Assembly (NCBI GenBank): GCA_033297075.1
Contig: MU858047.1
Coordinates: 124,001 to 188,000, forward strand
DNA length: 64,000 bases
DNA from: Rhypophila decipiens
Lineage: Eukaryota; Ascomycota; Sordariomycetes; Sordariales; Naviculisporaceae
Reading direction: 5' to 3'
Part shown: piece by piece, positions 46,401-58,526 of the stretch
How positions within the stretch are numbered: the first letter of the stretch is position 1
Layout of the letters: the number at the start of each line of letters is the position of its first letter
Program-made: the position numbers and the translations under genes
Notes under the pieces: generated by a model
What the model was told of the DNA's origin: nothing
The model's database searches: none
Seen by the model: the letters and a program-made list of their open reading frames with translations, nothing else

Positions 46401-49130
46401 CTTGCCATTCTGCGCCCTCATGATGGCGGCAGCAGCACCAACGGCAGCACTCGCAATGGCCTGCTCTGAGACCGTCGGGGAGTTGCGATAAGTTCGCGGC
46501 ACCTTACGACCGTATTCGTCAATATCGTACTCGACAATTTCACGAGACCGCTGGCTCCTGGCAGAGACTGGGGTTTCACCCCTCTCATCCAAATACTCGT
46601 GATGGCTTCCTACCGATCGCTTGGTTGGTGTGGCGTGACCGCGTGACCGCTCCTCCTCGAGTGTGGCCATTGACTCGCGAGCGTTGTAGTGATTTTGACC
46701 CAGCGCACTGGAATCAGTCGTCAAGACAGATTCTTCGAGCATGGAACCGTCGACAAGAGAAGCAACGTTCGACTCTATTCCCATCGCATGTACAAAGTCG
46801 GGATTAGCGCCAACAGCTCGGACAGCTTGGCCAGATGTGACACGTTCAAGCTCACTATCCGCTGCGCTCATGCGGTTGGCCTGATCAACTCCGGAACTTC
46901 GCAAGCTTTGGTCGTCATCGGCGTATTCGCGGCTCATAGCATTGCTACGAGCCGATGTGGGAGATGCCATGGACCGGTCATGCCGAGGCGATTTCTCTGG
47001 ACTCGAAAAGGACTCGTCACGTTCTGTGAGTCTAGACTCCCGGTTGGGCGCTTCACTTCCCCCTTCGGTGTAGCCAGACACGCTAGGAATAGGGCTAAGA
47101 CCGCGGCGCTCAGGCTGATAGGGGACGTAGTTGAGCGGTGGAGGGACATCTTGGGTGTCGTAATAACCGCCGTAGGAGCCATAACTTGGTGTGGGGCCGG
47201 GCTCGTCATAGTCCTCATCGTCGTACTCCTGCAGGCTCGAGGGTCCACTGCGGTCGTACTCATGTTCTTGATCCTCCTGTTCGAGACCACGCTGACGAGG
47301 CAGAGCCCGAAGGTCGCCGTGAGAAACATTGGCGTGCTGAGCGCCGAGTGCCTGAAGACCTGGAGTCCTGGTGGGTGTCGGGCTTGATTCAGCGGACAGC
47401 TGGTCTCTGGTTATATCACGACCTGGTGTGAGTTCTTCGCTCGCCGAATGGGGGCGGTCACTGTCAGCCGATAGAATTGATGCTCTCGTCACATCCGAGG
47501 CGTTGACATCACTCATTAACGGCATGTGTGGTGGTGGTGCGAGGAGGTCTGAGTCGTTGTCATCGGGACCTTGATCGGATACCCGACCGCGCATTTCGGC
47601 TCTCCGTCTCCGCCTCGTGCGCTTGTCGTCGGTAGGTGTTTTCATAGCTTCATGGGCGGCAACTGCGGCAGCACCTATGGCCATGCCTGCTGCAGCAGCC
47701 TTGAGGCGATCGTTACTCCGCATAGGTGTATCGTCAAGATGATGGTCATCAACCGTCTCCTGGCTGAGGACACTTTGTGCAGGGCTATCGTCAAAGTCAT
47801 TTCGCGCTTCTCTGTCACGTTTTTCCTTGACTTTGAGACTGTCTCGCGGAGTGATATTCCTGTCGGTGCCAGAAGACCGTCGCCTGTCGCTGCCATAGTC
47901 CTCCCTGGAGGCCGTTGTTGCGCTCGATGTTGTCGAGCCTCGTCGATCCTTGTGTCTGCTCTGTTCGCGCTTGAGTGCGTTGAGCTCGGGGAGGATAAGT
48001 CGTCGGATCGCATCCTCGACGGTTTCAAGTAGTTTTGGGTTGTTGATTGACGAAGCCTTGGAGGTTGTCGAACGAATTGAGTGCTGGTCCATGGATCGAT
48101 GGCTGGGCGACAGGGCCGAGGAGACAATACTCGAGTCGGCCCCCGAGATCAGGGAGTCTGCTGGTCCTTTGCCCGACCGCCGCCGTGGAGAGCTGGGACG
48201 TTCCGCATGTCTCTCCTCCTTGCTGAGACTGCTGGTCCGGCCTTTGCTTGATCTGTGCTTCCTCTCCTTGTCCTTCTCCCGCTGTTTCGCCACAACGACG
48301 CGGTCACGGTCCCGCCCTTCACCTCGGCTCTTGCTGCGAAGCTTATCGGCAGCGGCAGCTCCCGCGAGTCCTGCCGCCGCCCCAGCAAGCATATCACCTG
48401 CGCGAGTGGGGCTCCTGCTCCTGCTGCTCTTGACCTCGGACATTTTGAAAGTCGATGTAGTCGGCCCGGACCCATCAAGGAAGCTGTCGGTCGGGATTGC
48501 AGAAATGTCGCTCATGGTGGCCGGGAAGTAACTTGTCTTGCTATTGCTGGCGCTGATGCTATCGGCAGGCGGGATCAATGGACTCGCCGGTCGACGTCGG
48601 CGGACGTTCCCGCCGCGGTCGATCTCGATATCAATTGGATTTCGGCTGACGTTGCTCTCCTCGGTGGCCGAAGCATATGAGCTGGCGTCCTCAAAGTCGC
48701 CGCTCAATGCCGATAGGGTTTCGGGCTCAGGACGAGACTTTCTGCTGACGCTCGATTTTCTCGATTTGGTCTCGGTGATCTGAATTCTGCCACGATCCGC
48801 CCCGCTCTTTGACTTGTGCTTGCTGCTCGGCGTCAGGCGGACACGAACGCTTGGTTTGCGCTCTTCTGAAGCAGAGCCAGCCGTTCCTTTACCCGCTTCA
48901 AAATACTCTATAAGAAGCGACGTCTGCGAGCGACTGGCACGATGGCCGGTCTTGATGGTGACTGGGGTGCCGTCCTCTGGCAGAGAATACGACGATTTTT
49001 CGTCCCCCGGCTTCGACGCATCGGTGCCCAAGTCGGTTCCAAAATCGGACGGTGCCTCTGATAAGAAGGTCGATTCGGTCTCGGTCGGCGCGGGCAGTGG
49101 CGGGACTCTTTTCTTACCCTCCACACCCAT
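43471..49130 (-). CDS. Large, mostly disordered fungal protein, function unknown
   Basis: Exon 1 (43601-49130) and a 44-nt exon 2 (43471-43514) give 1857 aa. The 86-nt intron (GTTAGT, GCTAAC, CAG) replaces an immediate stop with a tail ending in SADTETF. Most of the chain is Ser/Arg/Asp/Glu/Pro-rich. Four Ala/Gly-rich hydrophobic segments of about 20 residues occur near 244-262, 474-496, 885-903 and 1045-1066 (such as LAGAAAGLAGAAAADKL) and look like glycine zippers or membrane-associating helices. The one folded-looking region is helical, about 1205-1275 (DIIALMQHLMVRDAQRSARD, EMRNNMEDLKRLLADTEDV), followed by RRALKGLGPKG and a second helix (LGRIEVMLNQLLTEVDVLK). I do not recognise a named family; a scaffold at septa, cortex or cytoskeleton is possible but unproven. 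The start is the first ATG (MGVEGKKRVPPLP). Confidence 0.85.
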
Positions 49131-52112
49131 CGTCGTCTTGATGTGACACGGCTGTGACAACAGGTATTAACAGCCTCCCGTTTGCTTGGTTGCCCAAATG
49201 TTTATCTTCCCAAGAAGCCCAACCGACAGGGCGAAGAAAACGGAGGAAGGGGCGTGAAACAGAAAAATAAAGAGGAAAGAGGAAAATAGCGACCCGGGAA
49301 CTGTGCTGTATTCGTCAGGAAGGCATGAGGAGGCACACGGGGCGATCTGCAGATGGGGAAGGACACCGTCAGCGGCCAATGATCTTTTATCGCCAATCAA
49401 GAAAGGGACCACAACAGAACCACGCACACGGAAAAAAGAACGCAATAAGAGACGGAGGGGTGCCTAAAAAGAGGCCTGAAAGGGTGCGCACTCAAAATAT
49501 CGAGAAAAAATTATAACAAGAACTTACGAGTTGGACGAACGCTGTCCTGTAAAATCAAAGAGGCGGCACAACACGTTGTGTTGAGGCAGCAACAGGTTGG
49601 CCGAAATCTGGAGGGCCTTTTCTCAGCCCTGTCAAGTCCAATCGCTGCGTTTTACTGGGACATCGACATGCGCCCAGACCGAATCTGTGCCTTGAAGCAG
49701 GAGCGTATTGTTGGGCGCAGCGGCGGTCCTTTACTGCGTTGCGCAGTGATCGTGAGGCCAGAGTCGACAAGAGAGAGTGTCGCGGTGCGCCGAGGGGACA
49801 ACTGTGACCCGAAGGAAAAGGAGACTCGGATGGAAAGGAGGTCGGGATGGCGAACAGGCGCAGCTTCCCGTGCAGTAGCTTCAACCACTTTTGCTGGAGT
49901 TTTGTTTGGCACTCTGGGCCTGTTGGATTTGTGCGACCCAGGCGATGTGTGTCGATGGGCTGTCGATGGGCTGTCGGCAGCAGCACAGAATGTTCTTCAC
50001 TTGTTGGCACAGAACATAAAAAGCGATTGCGAGCCTATGGGGTGCCTTGTTTATTGTCGAGAGGCGGCTGGGATCGCTTGATGTGCTGGCGGTGCTTGAC
50101 AACACCAGCCAATTGCACTCGGGCGACGGGGTGTGGACTGCAGCGAGGTGCAGCTTGGAACGGCGGGGCGGGGACAGCGAGTAAAAAACGGACCAGAGAT
50201 CTGAGGAGGCTCTTGGGAAAACGGCGGGTGGCCTCACAATCAGATGAAATATTTACACAGATACAGTCAGAAATCAGAGAAAATGCACAATTGAAACGAT
50301 TAAAAGGGCTGCAAAAAACAAGAGGAAAAAATCAGTCCCGGCGCGATTGGACTGATTGCTGCGAGGATATCTACAACACGGGAGGTTGGTGTTGGAGCTA
50401 TCGAGTCTTGACCCAGTGTGATGACAGAAAACATTCAGCCCAGGATTTGGGGGAAGTGGAGCTCGGCTTGTTGACATTTGACTTGGCCAAGACGATTTGG
50501 CAGGGTTGCCTTGATCACCAAACGGCACCGGCTTCCCTGGCTGGGTGACGGACAGGGGAGGAGACGAGGGCCAACTTGAAGAGGAAAACGGGCGGGTCCA
50601 CTGGGACTCTGGAAGGGCCGCCACCAAGCTCCTCCGTCACCAATGTGGTTTGTCACTGGCTTTCCAAGTCACTGCCATGGTCATGACACCCAACAGAGCC
50701 CAAACTTGAGATCCAGGTTCCGATGCCCAATCATCACGACATCGACGAGTGGCCCATTCCCTGTGCCGCAATTCCATTCAGGTCTACAAACCCGAGGCTT
50801 CAGATATCGATCAATGCCTTCATTTGCTGTTATATGCTGCCCTGAGAAGCGAGCGGGGGACTGGGTTTGCCGCTGAACTTATCTGTCATACCTAGGTATC
50901 CTCGATACATATTGACTGGTCGGCGGACAGGATCCCACTAGCCGTACAGTTGATTCTCCCATTTCCGTATCCGTGAAAATCCCCGGATGCTCGCATACGA
51001 GTTTGGGGATACCGGTTACGGGTCCGAATTGGTTTCAAACGCCGCCGTTCCGTTCAGTGGCCAACCATAAATGAAAGTCGGTGTTTCCTCAGATTATCTA
51101 GATAGGAAAAAAAAAGACTTGTCTCATATTTCCGAATAATATTCAAGAAAATGAACCCCTTTTTCATTTTCCGTGGCTGCCGTGCAATATCAAGGCCAGT
51201 GTGTCTCAGCCCTTTCGGTTATGTCTCTCGCTCCCTCGCCATTTTCCGCGTCTCCCGTGGGAGACCAACAATTTGGGTTTGGACTACCAGTTTTTCTTGC
51301 CAGAAAGGTCATGTACTTGGGGATGTTGGTGTTCTTTGTTAACAAGAAGCTTCAACTTTTTCTCGTTACAGCTCGGCCGAGCGTCGAAACTTATATCCAC
51401 CACACTGCAAGCATATGTCATGTATGGATAGTGAGCTATTATGGGCACCTCCAACGGCTCAAGCTCTCTCCACCAGCCAGGCAACTTTAACTGGACCACA
51501 GGCGTTGTGTAACCTACGAGGTTCAGTCAGGATCATTCTCCGGGGACGGCGGTGGCTTGTCCTGCCAACTTTGGACCAGGGGACCCAACCCCTTCCTGGA
51601 TGTCAACATACAAAGTATCGAAACACGCCACAAGAAAATCGTATTACCAGTACATCAAGCCTTTCAAGTGAGCACGGGTTGTGTATTTTTCAATTGAGGA
51701 TTACCGCGTGGGCCTGCAACAGCATAAAACACACAAGATTTGCTTAAGAATCTTCAAGTAAATATCTAGTTTAGAAGTCCAGCCTTAACATGTTCCCGGC
51801 GAGGCTTCGGCCAGATAGAGAAAGAGAACAAATCTGCTTCACATGTTCCCCTTCTGTAAATGTGGGTTGTATCCCCTCCGGGACTGTTCGAGACAAGTAA
51901 AAAAACAAACATGGCAACAGGCCAACCCATCACACAAAGTGCCGCCCAAGCCTGGTATAATGGAAGAATCTGATGCAACAAAACAAGATATGGGTGGAAA
52001 ATAGAATCCAAAAGGAATGAAAATGCTCTCCGAATTTTAACGAAACAAGGTTAACCAAAAGATCAATGAGTCCTTCGCAGATCGAATCAACAGTCCCCGT
52101 CTCCAACCCCGC
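49131..52112. other. Intergenic upstream of the 1857-aa gene
   Basis: About 3 kb. The stretch 49131-50650 probably holds the promoter and 5' leader of the 1857-aa gene and contains overlapping open frames on both strands (49555-50550) with no recognisable protein. The stretch 50650-52112 is plain non-coding sequence, ending in the 3' flank of the IFRD gene. No repeats or RNA genes seen. Confidence 0.4.
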
Positions 52113-53597
52113 TTATTCTTCGTCCTTGTCCCCCTCTGCCTCTTCTTCCAAATCACTATCTTTAGGGCGCGGCTGTGGAGGAAGAAGCGTCTCTGGAAGA
52201 GGCTGTGAGAGTGCCGTGTTCTTCTTCTTCGGGGGGGGCCGAAGGGCAGACTCCACACTTGGGTTTTCCCTCCAGTGCCAGTCTAGGCCACCAGCAAGTA
52301 CTGTCTTCAGCACTTCCAGCCGAGCATGGCCCTTCCAGTTTTCCATGGCTTTTCCATCTTGACGTGCCACGCTCCTATCCTTCCTTTGAAGCACCACCTT
52401 GGAAGAATCGTTGAGATAGTCTTCAACATCTCCTACACCTTCGAGACCAAGGGCCGTCAGGGAATCGCCGGTTTCCGCGTATCCTGGACCCACGCCTTGC
52501 TCGATCGAAATGATGATAGCCGGGAACTCGTCTCGCAACAGTCTCCGGTCCTTCTTCGAAGTGCTCCTTGTCCAAGACTTGACGATGTCGTGCATGCGCG
52601 TCACGGCAAGATGCTGGCTGTGCTGGAGACCCGTGTCTTTTCGAGAACTCGTTACAGAATCGCGAGCGGCCTCGAAAAGTTGCGCGATGTTGTACCCGGC
52701 GGATACTTGAACTTGGGCATCTGTGCTATCCAGCTGTTCAATGAACGCGTCCATAGCCCGTCCATCTTCGGTAACCTCGGCTAGATTCTCAAGGTAACTC
52801 GCAATGCAGCCCCACGCTTGGAGTGCGCCTGTGACCACTGCACCGCTATCTTCCGCGTTGACCGTCTGGCCATCAGACTCGACAATTTCGAGCATGAATT
52901 CCAGTATGTCTTCCATATCAGGCTGCCCTCCTCCTTCAAATACCAGCGAGATAGCAAGTGCATGCATCGCCGCGACTTTGACCATTTCAGACTCCGATTC
53001 TTCGCAAACGACCTTGAGCTTCCTCGATACACGATCGAAAACACTCTCCGATGGGCAAGTAAGAAGAGTAACCGAGAGAGCATTCAAAGCTGCCAGGACC
53101 TCCTTCTCAGATGCACCCTTCTCTATACTCGAAATCAGGGCGGGGAAAATAGCGCTGTCAAGAGATCCCTCTATTTGGTCCTGGGTGAAATAATGGCGAA
53201 TGAGGTGAAGGTAAGAAACAAGTGTAGTTTCTCGTTCGGAGATGTTCCTCCTGCGACTTTCTTGTAGTTGCGAGATGCGGTTGCGGAGACGAGACATCCA
53301 CTCCCGATCTTCCAAGTCGCCGTCATCGTCGTCCGAGTCGAACCCTGACTCTGACGTCACAGTTCCCAAAAATTCGTCGGAATCGCCTTCATCTTCGGAG
53401 GCGTAGCGGCTGCCCGGCCGTGAGTTATTTCGTGATCCAGCTCTCGAACTGAGCGGTGAGGCACGTGTGGAACTGCCAGGTGACTTTTTGGATTCCGATG
53501 GGTCGGAAGATCGTGGACGGGGATCTTCTCTCGCTCGTGCCTTTCGTGACTGGGTCTTGCCGCTCTGGACGAGGACTTTCTTCCGTAGATCATGCAT
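52113..53597 (-). CDS. Interferon-related developmental regulator (IFRD) family protein
   Basis: An intronless 494-aa protein. Residues 1-85 are basic and Ser/Arg-rich (MHDLRKKVLVQSGKTQSRKA), then an acidic block (EDEGDSDEF, SDDDDGDLEDRE) leads into armadillo/HEAT-like helices typical of the IFRD domain, about 95-390: WMSRLRNRISQLQESRRRNISERE, LVSYLHLIRHYF, FPALISSIEKGASEKEVLAALNALS, and GALQAWGCIASYLENL. The C-terminal part (KKDRRLLRDEFPAIIISIEQG, WHWRENPSVESALRPPPKKK) is the fungal IFRD C-terminal region. Human IFRD1/2 act as transcription co-regulators, and IFRD2 binds inactive ribosomes; the fungal role is not settled. The start MHDLRKK is the first ATG, since upstream in-frame sequence opens only with TTG. 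Confidence 0.9.
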   Translation of the reverse strand: MHDLRKKVLVQSGKTQSRKARAREDPRPRSSDPSESKKSPGSSTRASPLSSRAGSRNNSRPGSRYASEDEGDSDEFLGTVTSESGFDSDDDDGDLEDREWMSRLRNRISQLQESRRRNISERETTLVSYLHLIRHYFTQDQIEGSLDSAIFPALISSIEKGASEKEVLAALNALSVTLLTCPSESVFDRVSRKLKVVCEESESEMVKVAAMHALAISLVFEGGGQPDMEDILEFMLEIVESDGQTVNAEDSGAVVTGALQAWGCIASYLENLAEVTEDGRAMDAFIEQLDSTDAQVQVSAGYNIAQLFEAARDSVTSSRKDTGLQHSQHLAVTRMHDIVKSWTRSTSKKDRRLLRDEFPAIIISIEQGVGPGYAETGDSLTALGLEGVGDVEDYLNDSSKVVLQRKDRSVARQDGKAMENWKGHARLEVLKTVLAGGLDWHWRENPSVESALRPPPKKKNTALSQPLPETLLPPQPRPKDSDLEEEAEGDKDEE

Positions 53598-55990
53598 ATT
53601 TGTCGGCTGGTCGCTACCGTCTGAGACCAAGGAGGATTTAATGAGTAGACAGGACTTTTGAATTGTGTTGTATTCCTGGTAGGCAAGGTATGTTTGTGAT
53701 TTCCAGAAAGATCAAAAATCGAGGCGAGTGATCTCGGGTCCTGTTAGGTGTTTAATATCTCTTTTATGGGTGGCGAATAATCGGTTGAGTGGTGGATGTC
53801 TGAAGTGGTTGGTCTTCTTGGTAGCAGTCGGGTGGGCTGATATTTATATAAATCCATGGGGTGGGCTGGGATCAAGGTATTTGAACCTGAACTGTATTTG
53901 AGAATTGGGAATAGTAGAATTATCGTGACGGAAAAACTTGGTTCTGCGAGTCCAGACAAAGGTTGGACGGAATAAAGCTTTGAAAGAAAGAATATTTGGA
54001 GATCTAAATTTTATTATTCCGTAAATTGTGCGGAGGGAGACGAGCGAACAGCCCAAAGATGACGCATTCATGCGTACAGGGCAATCTCCGAGCTCTCTGA
54101 ATTGCCTACATAGTATAATTAGTCAAGGCAACACTCCCGTCACTCCTCCGTTTGTCACACCCGTGGATACGGTTCCCCTCTCCGTCCCAACGAGCAGCCA
54201 GCGAGCAGCCAGCGAGCCAAGAATGGTTCACGCGGACGTATTTCAAATCAGCACCTAGCAACCGCTAAATTGTCTGTGATCTCCTATCTTGATATCGTTA
54301 ACTCATGATTCTTCGTCTGTTCGATTGTGACGACAGTTGAGGCTCCTCACAGTCCCCAACAACCCCACCTGGATGTTTTATCTTATCAGTCGCGATATCC
54401 ACTGTGTGCTGATCACCACAAGGAATATAGGCGGGGACCCAGGCACGGGGCCAGTGGGCCAGCCTGACTTAAAGAGCTTGCATGGGGAGCGCTAGTCCTA
54501 AGATGGCAGGATCCAGGTCATCTGGCAACATCATGCTTTGGCAATCCAGTTCCCTTCCTGGTATAATAAGCAGGACGAGGTCTTCCGTGGGGAGGTGGAA
54601 TTCATAGATGGCAATTTGTCGGCAGGCAACGAGTGAACATACAGCAGTATATAAATGGACGGAGTGTTTCAGGAATCCTACTTGAAAAGGTCTCTACATA
54701 TACCCAAGGCAGATTGTAAATACCGGTACGTCGTCGTCAGTTAGGTTTGGGGATGAGTGGTGATCAAACAAGCAAGACGTCTTAGCCCTCCGCTGGGGCC
54801 CGCATTTGAGGAGTACACACTTGCCAACTGGACATGTAAGTGAATGGTTTCCGACGTGGACATCCAGGTGAAGAGCAAGAAATGCCATGGCGAATTGCTG
54901 CCTGGCCTGGCCTGATGAATCACACAGTATAACTACACTCATATACACGGCGAGTTCAGGCCTGTGAATGCGATAAACTGTCTTACCCCACCAAGAAATA
55001 GCCATTCGCGGCGTAGGGGTCGGACAGGTGTCAGGTGTAAACTTACCTACGAAAGAGAGTGATTGCTCATATCATCATCTTCAATCCGACTCTTTCGCTC
55101 CCTCACATCAACACAGTCACACTCACCGGCGTGTTGTGCAACAGGCTTGGAGGGAGAATAAAACATCTGCGCAGGCAATAAACTTTCCACAACTCAACCC
55201 GGACCTTCTCCAGCTCGTCATTCACTCAGCAATTACAGCCCCGCACTTCTGACACTTACACCTACCTTCCCTGACACGAGCTTCTTTTTGAGCTGCAAGC
55301 TTGTGCCTCGTTCTTTACGAAACCTCAACTCGAAAGAAATCGACATCCGGATTCATCTCGAAGCAACTCGAGTCCATCGTTGTCGTTGTCAAAAGAGCAT
55401 ACGTTCCGGGTAGGTCTAGTCGTGGAGGAGCTGACTTGCCCCTCCTTCTTTCTCCGGATAAGAGGTCCAGCTGCCTGGCTTGCCTTATCGGTCACCTTCC
55501 CGTCTACCAGGCTGTTTGCCTGATCATTCAAGCTCTCCCCTCCGGCACTCTGCCTGCTGCCCCACCTTCACCACGGGTTCTCAGATTGACTTTCTGAAAG
55601 GGTCAGCCTGAACCTTCTCTTCTCGGCTTCTCAACAAAGAAGAGTGGCTGTTCTCCTCCTCCTCCATTCCACTTTTCAACCGACAAGCGTCGAGTTGAAC
55701 CCACTCTCAGCTTCACCGAAAGCGACGCCTCGGGTTCGTCTCCATTACACTTTCTTCCTCTCCCCATTCTTCCTCGGCAGTCCAACGTTTCCTCTTCCCC
55801 GTCGCTTCTCCCGTTAAGACTGTCGACGGTCTTCTCGCACTCAGCAGTTCTCCAAACCCGCTTTACAGATTTCTGTGATTCTGATACTCAGTACAGTGGA
55901 CAGTTGTCGCACCGCTCCTTGGACTCCCCGTTTTCGATTCCGGCCACCAGTCCCACGAAGTCGACCAGGTGTGATTCACCTTGCATCAAA
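53598..55990. other. Divergent intergenic between the IFRD and FHA genes
   Basis: About 2.4 kb between divergent starts. The stretch 55260-55990 is strongly C/T-rich, as in a long fungal 5' leader for the FHA gene. A 103-codon minus-strand frame at 54694-55005 starts with ATG but resembles nothing and was not accepted. No RNA genes seen. Confidence 0.4.
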
Positions 55991-58526
55991 ATGGCTGATT
56001 CAGGTAGGTTGATCTATCATGTTTATACTGTCTCCGTTCTCCGAGCCTTGGAGCTGACCAACACGCCAGTGATAATCACGCTCTCCCTCGATGAGGGACA
56101 AGATATTCCTCACCCGCACCGCGAACTCGTTCTGGACAGAAAGAATAACTCGGTCGTGGTTGGGCGATCATCGAAAGTCGAGACAAAAGGACTCGTCTCA
56201 TTGCCGAGCAATGCCTGGTTTCGCAGTCCGGTTATGAGCCGAAATCATGCTGAAATCGTCGCCAATCTCGACGACAAGGTTAGTCTAATCTATCTATCCT
56301 TTTCCCTCCACCATTTCGCTAACAACCATCACAGAAAGTAATAATCAAGGATCTGGGCTCTCTCCACGGCACCTTCCTCAATGATGAGAAGGATAGGCTC
56401 GAGAAGGGTGAGGTTCGTGAAGTTCGAAATGGTGATAAGCTTCAGCTCGGTGTCTCTATCTTTCGAGGATCCGATTCATTTCCGCCAACAACTCTGGATA
56501 TCGGTATCGAATACCGCGAGAAGAAGTATGGTATCCCTTCCACATTCTCGCGTGTTTCGTTTTACTAACTCTCCTCAGGCGTGACGTACCGACTTCCACC
56601 TTCCAAGTCCCGGATTGCTCAGATGTCGAAGATTACAGCAGCGACTGTCCGTCCGATGCTAGAGAAGTCAGCGGACAAGAGTGCCGACCTCGGATTGTTC
56701 CAAATGCTGCACGTGCGGTGATCGATCTTACAGATCTTCCTCCGAAAATGGCCGTTTCTCAAGTCATCGATCTGTCGTCGCCCCCATGTTCTCCTCTCTC
56801 GATAGTCGATCTAGATGAGTCGACCAGCGTTTTCGAGCTTCCTCTTTCTGATATTGGACCCCGAGTACCAGACCAGACAGACCAGACTTTGGCACAAGAG
56901 ACATCCTCACGCATTGCCAGTCCCGATCTAAGCACGACCAGCCCCAATTTCGATGCATTCAGTCCCAGCAGTCCCTACCACGACGGCAGCTCCGACTATG
57001 GGGGCTCGGTACACCCTAGCACAGATGGCGAGGCTGAGGATGAGGACGAGGAGATGATGGACCGTCATGACTTCGGTCTTAACGGTGAGATCAATGATGG
57101 GGAAGCTAGCGATCTGGTTTCGGTTAGTGGCCAGAGCAGCTCGTCGGGTTTGTCAGACCCAGAAGATTATTCCGATAGCGAGAGAGACGAAGAGTCAGAA
57201 GGCTATGACGAAGACGCCCGCGACGACTACTCCTCGGAAGATGAGGAGGATACTGGATTTCCCGATGAAGGTAAGCTCATGATCAAACCCAAGTTGGACT
57301 TATATCAAGCTAAGACTCTCGCAGTATTCAGAAGTGCGTTCTGGGATGAAAGCCCCGCCAAGTTGTTCGTTGCTCCGCTGCCACTACAACCCCTCGAGTC
57401 GCCGAAGGCCGTCAAGTCGTCCAACTTGGAGATAAGAAAGCTTCTCAACGACGAGAAAGCATCATACTTCAAGGAAGCAGCAAGAGTGGAGCCTCAAGCC
57501 TCCTATTCGGCACCGACTGTGTTCACGCCGAGAGATGTCAGCCCATCTGATGCTGTGATCGCCAGAGCTTCTTGCACCCAAAAAGAGAAGCCCAAGAATG
57601 GGGCGGGTGTTACTGTTCTGGGCGGCATGATTGGCAAAGAAGAGTTCTTTGCTGCGCGGGAGCACAACAAGTTTCTCGCAAAGCTTCAGTCGGAGCATCA
57701 GCAACGGTCATCTGTTCATTCCTTGTGTAATGAAGCTGCTCCTAGTTATTCATTCAGCCTCGCTCCTGTCTCTCCCATGGGCCAGTTCTTGAAGAGAAAC
57801 ACAGATACTCGAGGACCAGAAATCGGCCAACACCAACCTCCGGCTTCTTGGTATAACCACGTATACAACAAAGACTTCGAAGTGGCTAAACCACTCGCCC
57901 GACACTTGGCCGACTTGGCCGAATCCGCCAAACCTGCCGAACCCGCCAAACCCGTCGAGCCCGTCCAAACCGTCCAGGCCACTGAGCCCGCTGAGCCCGC
58001 TGAGCCCGCTGAGGCCGCTCAGCCAGCTCAATCCGCTGAACTCGCCGAACCCGCTGAACCTGTCGTCTCTGACGATACAGCCACTTCTCCAGAGGCCACG
58101 AAGAGCTCTGAGCAGGTTGTGGCTGATGATCAGTCACTGCGAAGGTCGCATTTAGGTATCTCCGATATTGTCGAAGATTCCCTACCGGCGGTCCCAGTTC
58201 ACCAAGACAAGACTACAAAGGAGACAGTCTCAACCAAGCGTAAAGCTGATGACATTTCGAGCTCCACCGTCCAAGAAGAAGAGTGGGTTGGTGAGCGGGC
58301 GGAGAAACCAGTCACGGTCTCTATCCCGACCCAGCCATCGCCAGTTGCAGACAAGGTCTTCGCACCACTCGTCTCCGGGACTACAGTATCTCGAGAGATT
58401 GACGGCCGACCAGCAAAGAGGCTTCGCCATATCGCCGAGCGGGTTGGCTATGCAGCTCTTGGTGGCGTTACTGCCGGTGCCATGATATTCGGCACTTTGG
58501 TCTACACGGCCCCTACCTTCGTTTGA
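55991..58526 (+). CDS. FHA-domain protein with acidic linker and C-terminal membrane segment
   Basis: Four exons (55991-56003, 56070-56278, 56335-56525, 56579-58526) give 786 aa. The first exon has only 13 nt (MADS plus one base). Introns are 66, 56 and 53 nt and phases agree. The N-terminal FHA domain (about 1-125) has the phosphothreonine-binding set: GR at 36-37, SRNH at 61-64 and HGTFLN at 85-90. A long disordered region follows with an Asp/Glu/Ser-rich stretch (about 300-375) and Ala-Glu-Pro tripeptide repeats (about 578-632). The last 25 residues are hydrophobic with small residues (GYAALGGVTAGAMIFGTLVY), so it is probably tail-anchored, perhaps in the ER or nuclear envelope. It lacks the coiled coil of Far10/SLMAP proteins, so membership in STRIPAK is doubtful. 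The role is unknown. Confidence 0.85.

Noticed and set aside
46689..47387. 232-codon plus-strand frame inside the 1857-aa gene
   Set aside because: It is antisense to a long, clearly coding frame with consistent composition; a shadow frame.
49555..50550. Open frames of 118-233 codons on both strands upstream of the 1857-aa gene
   Set aside because: Low-complexity, mutually overlapping, no domain; the region fits a long promoter and 5' leader.
54694..55005. 103-codon minus-strand frame beginning with ATG (MAISWWGKTVYRI)
   Set aside because: No recognisable domain, no codon-use or homology signal, and it sits in the divergent promoter region of the IFRD and FHA genes. It could be a small gene, but the evidence is too thin.
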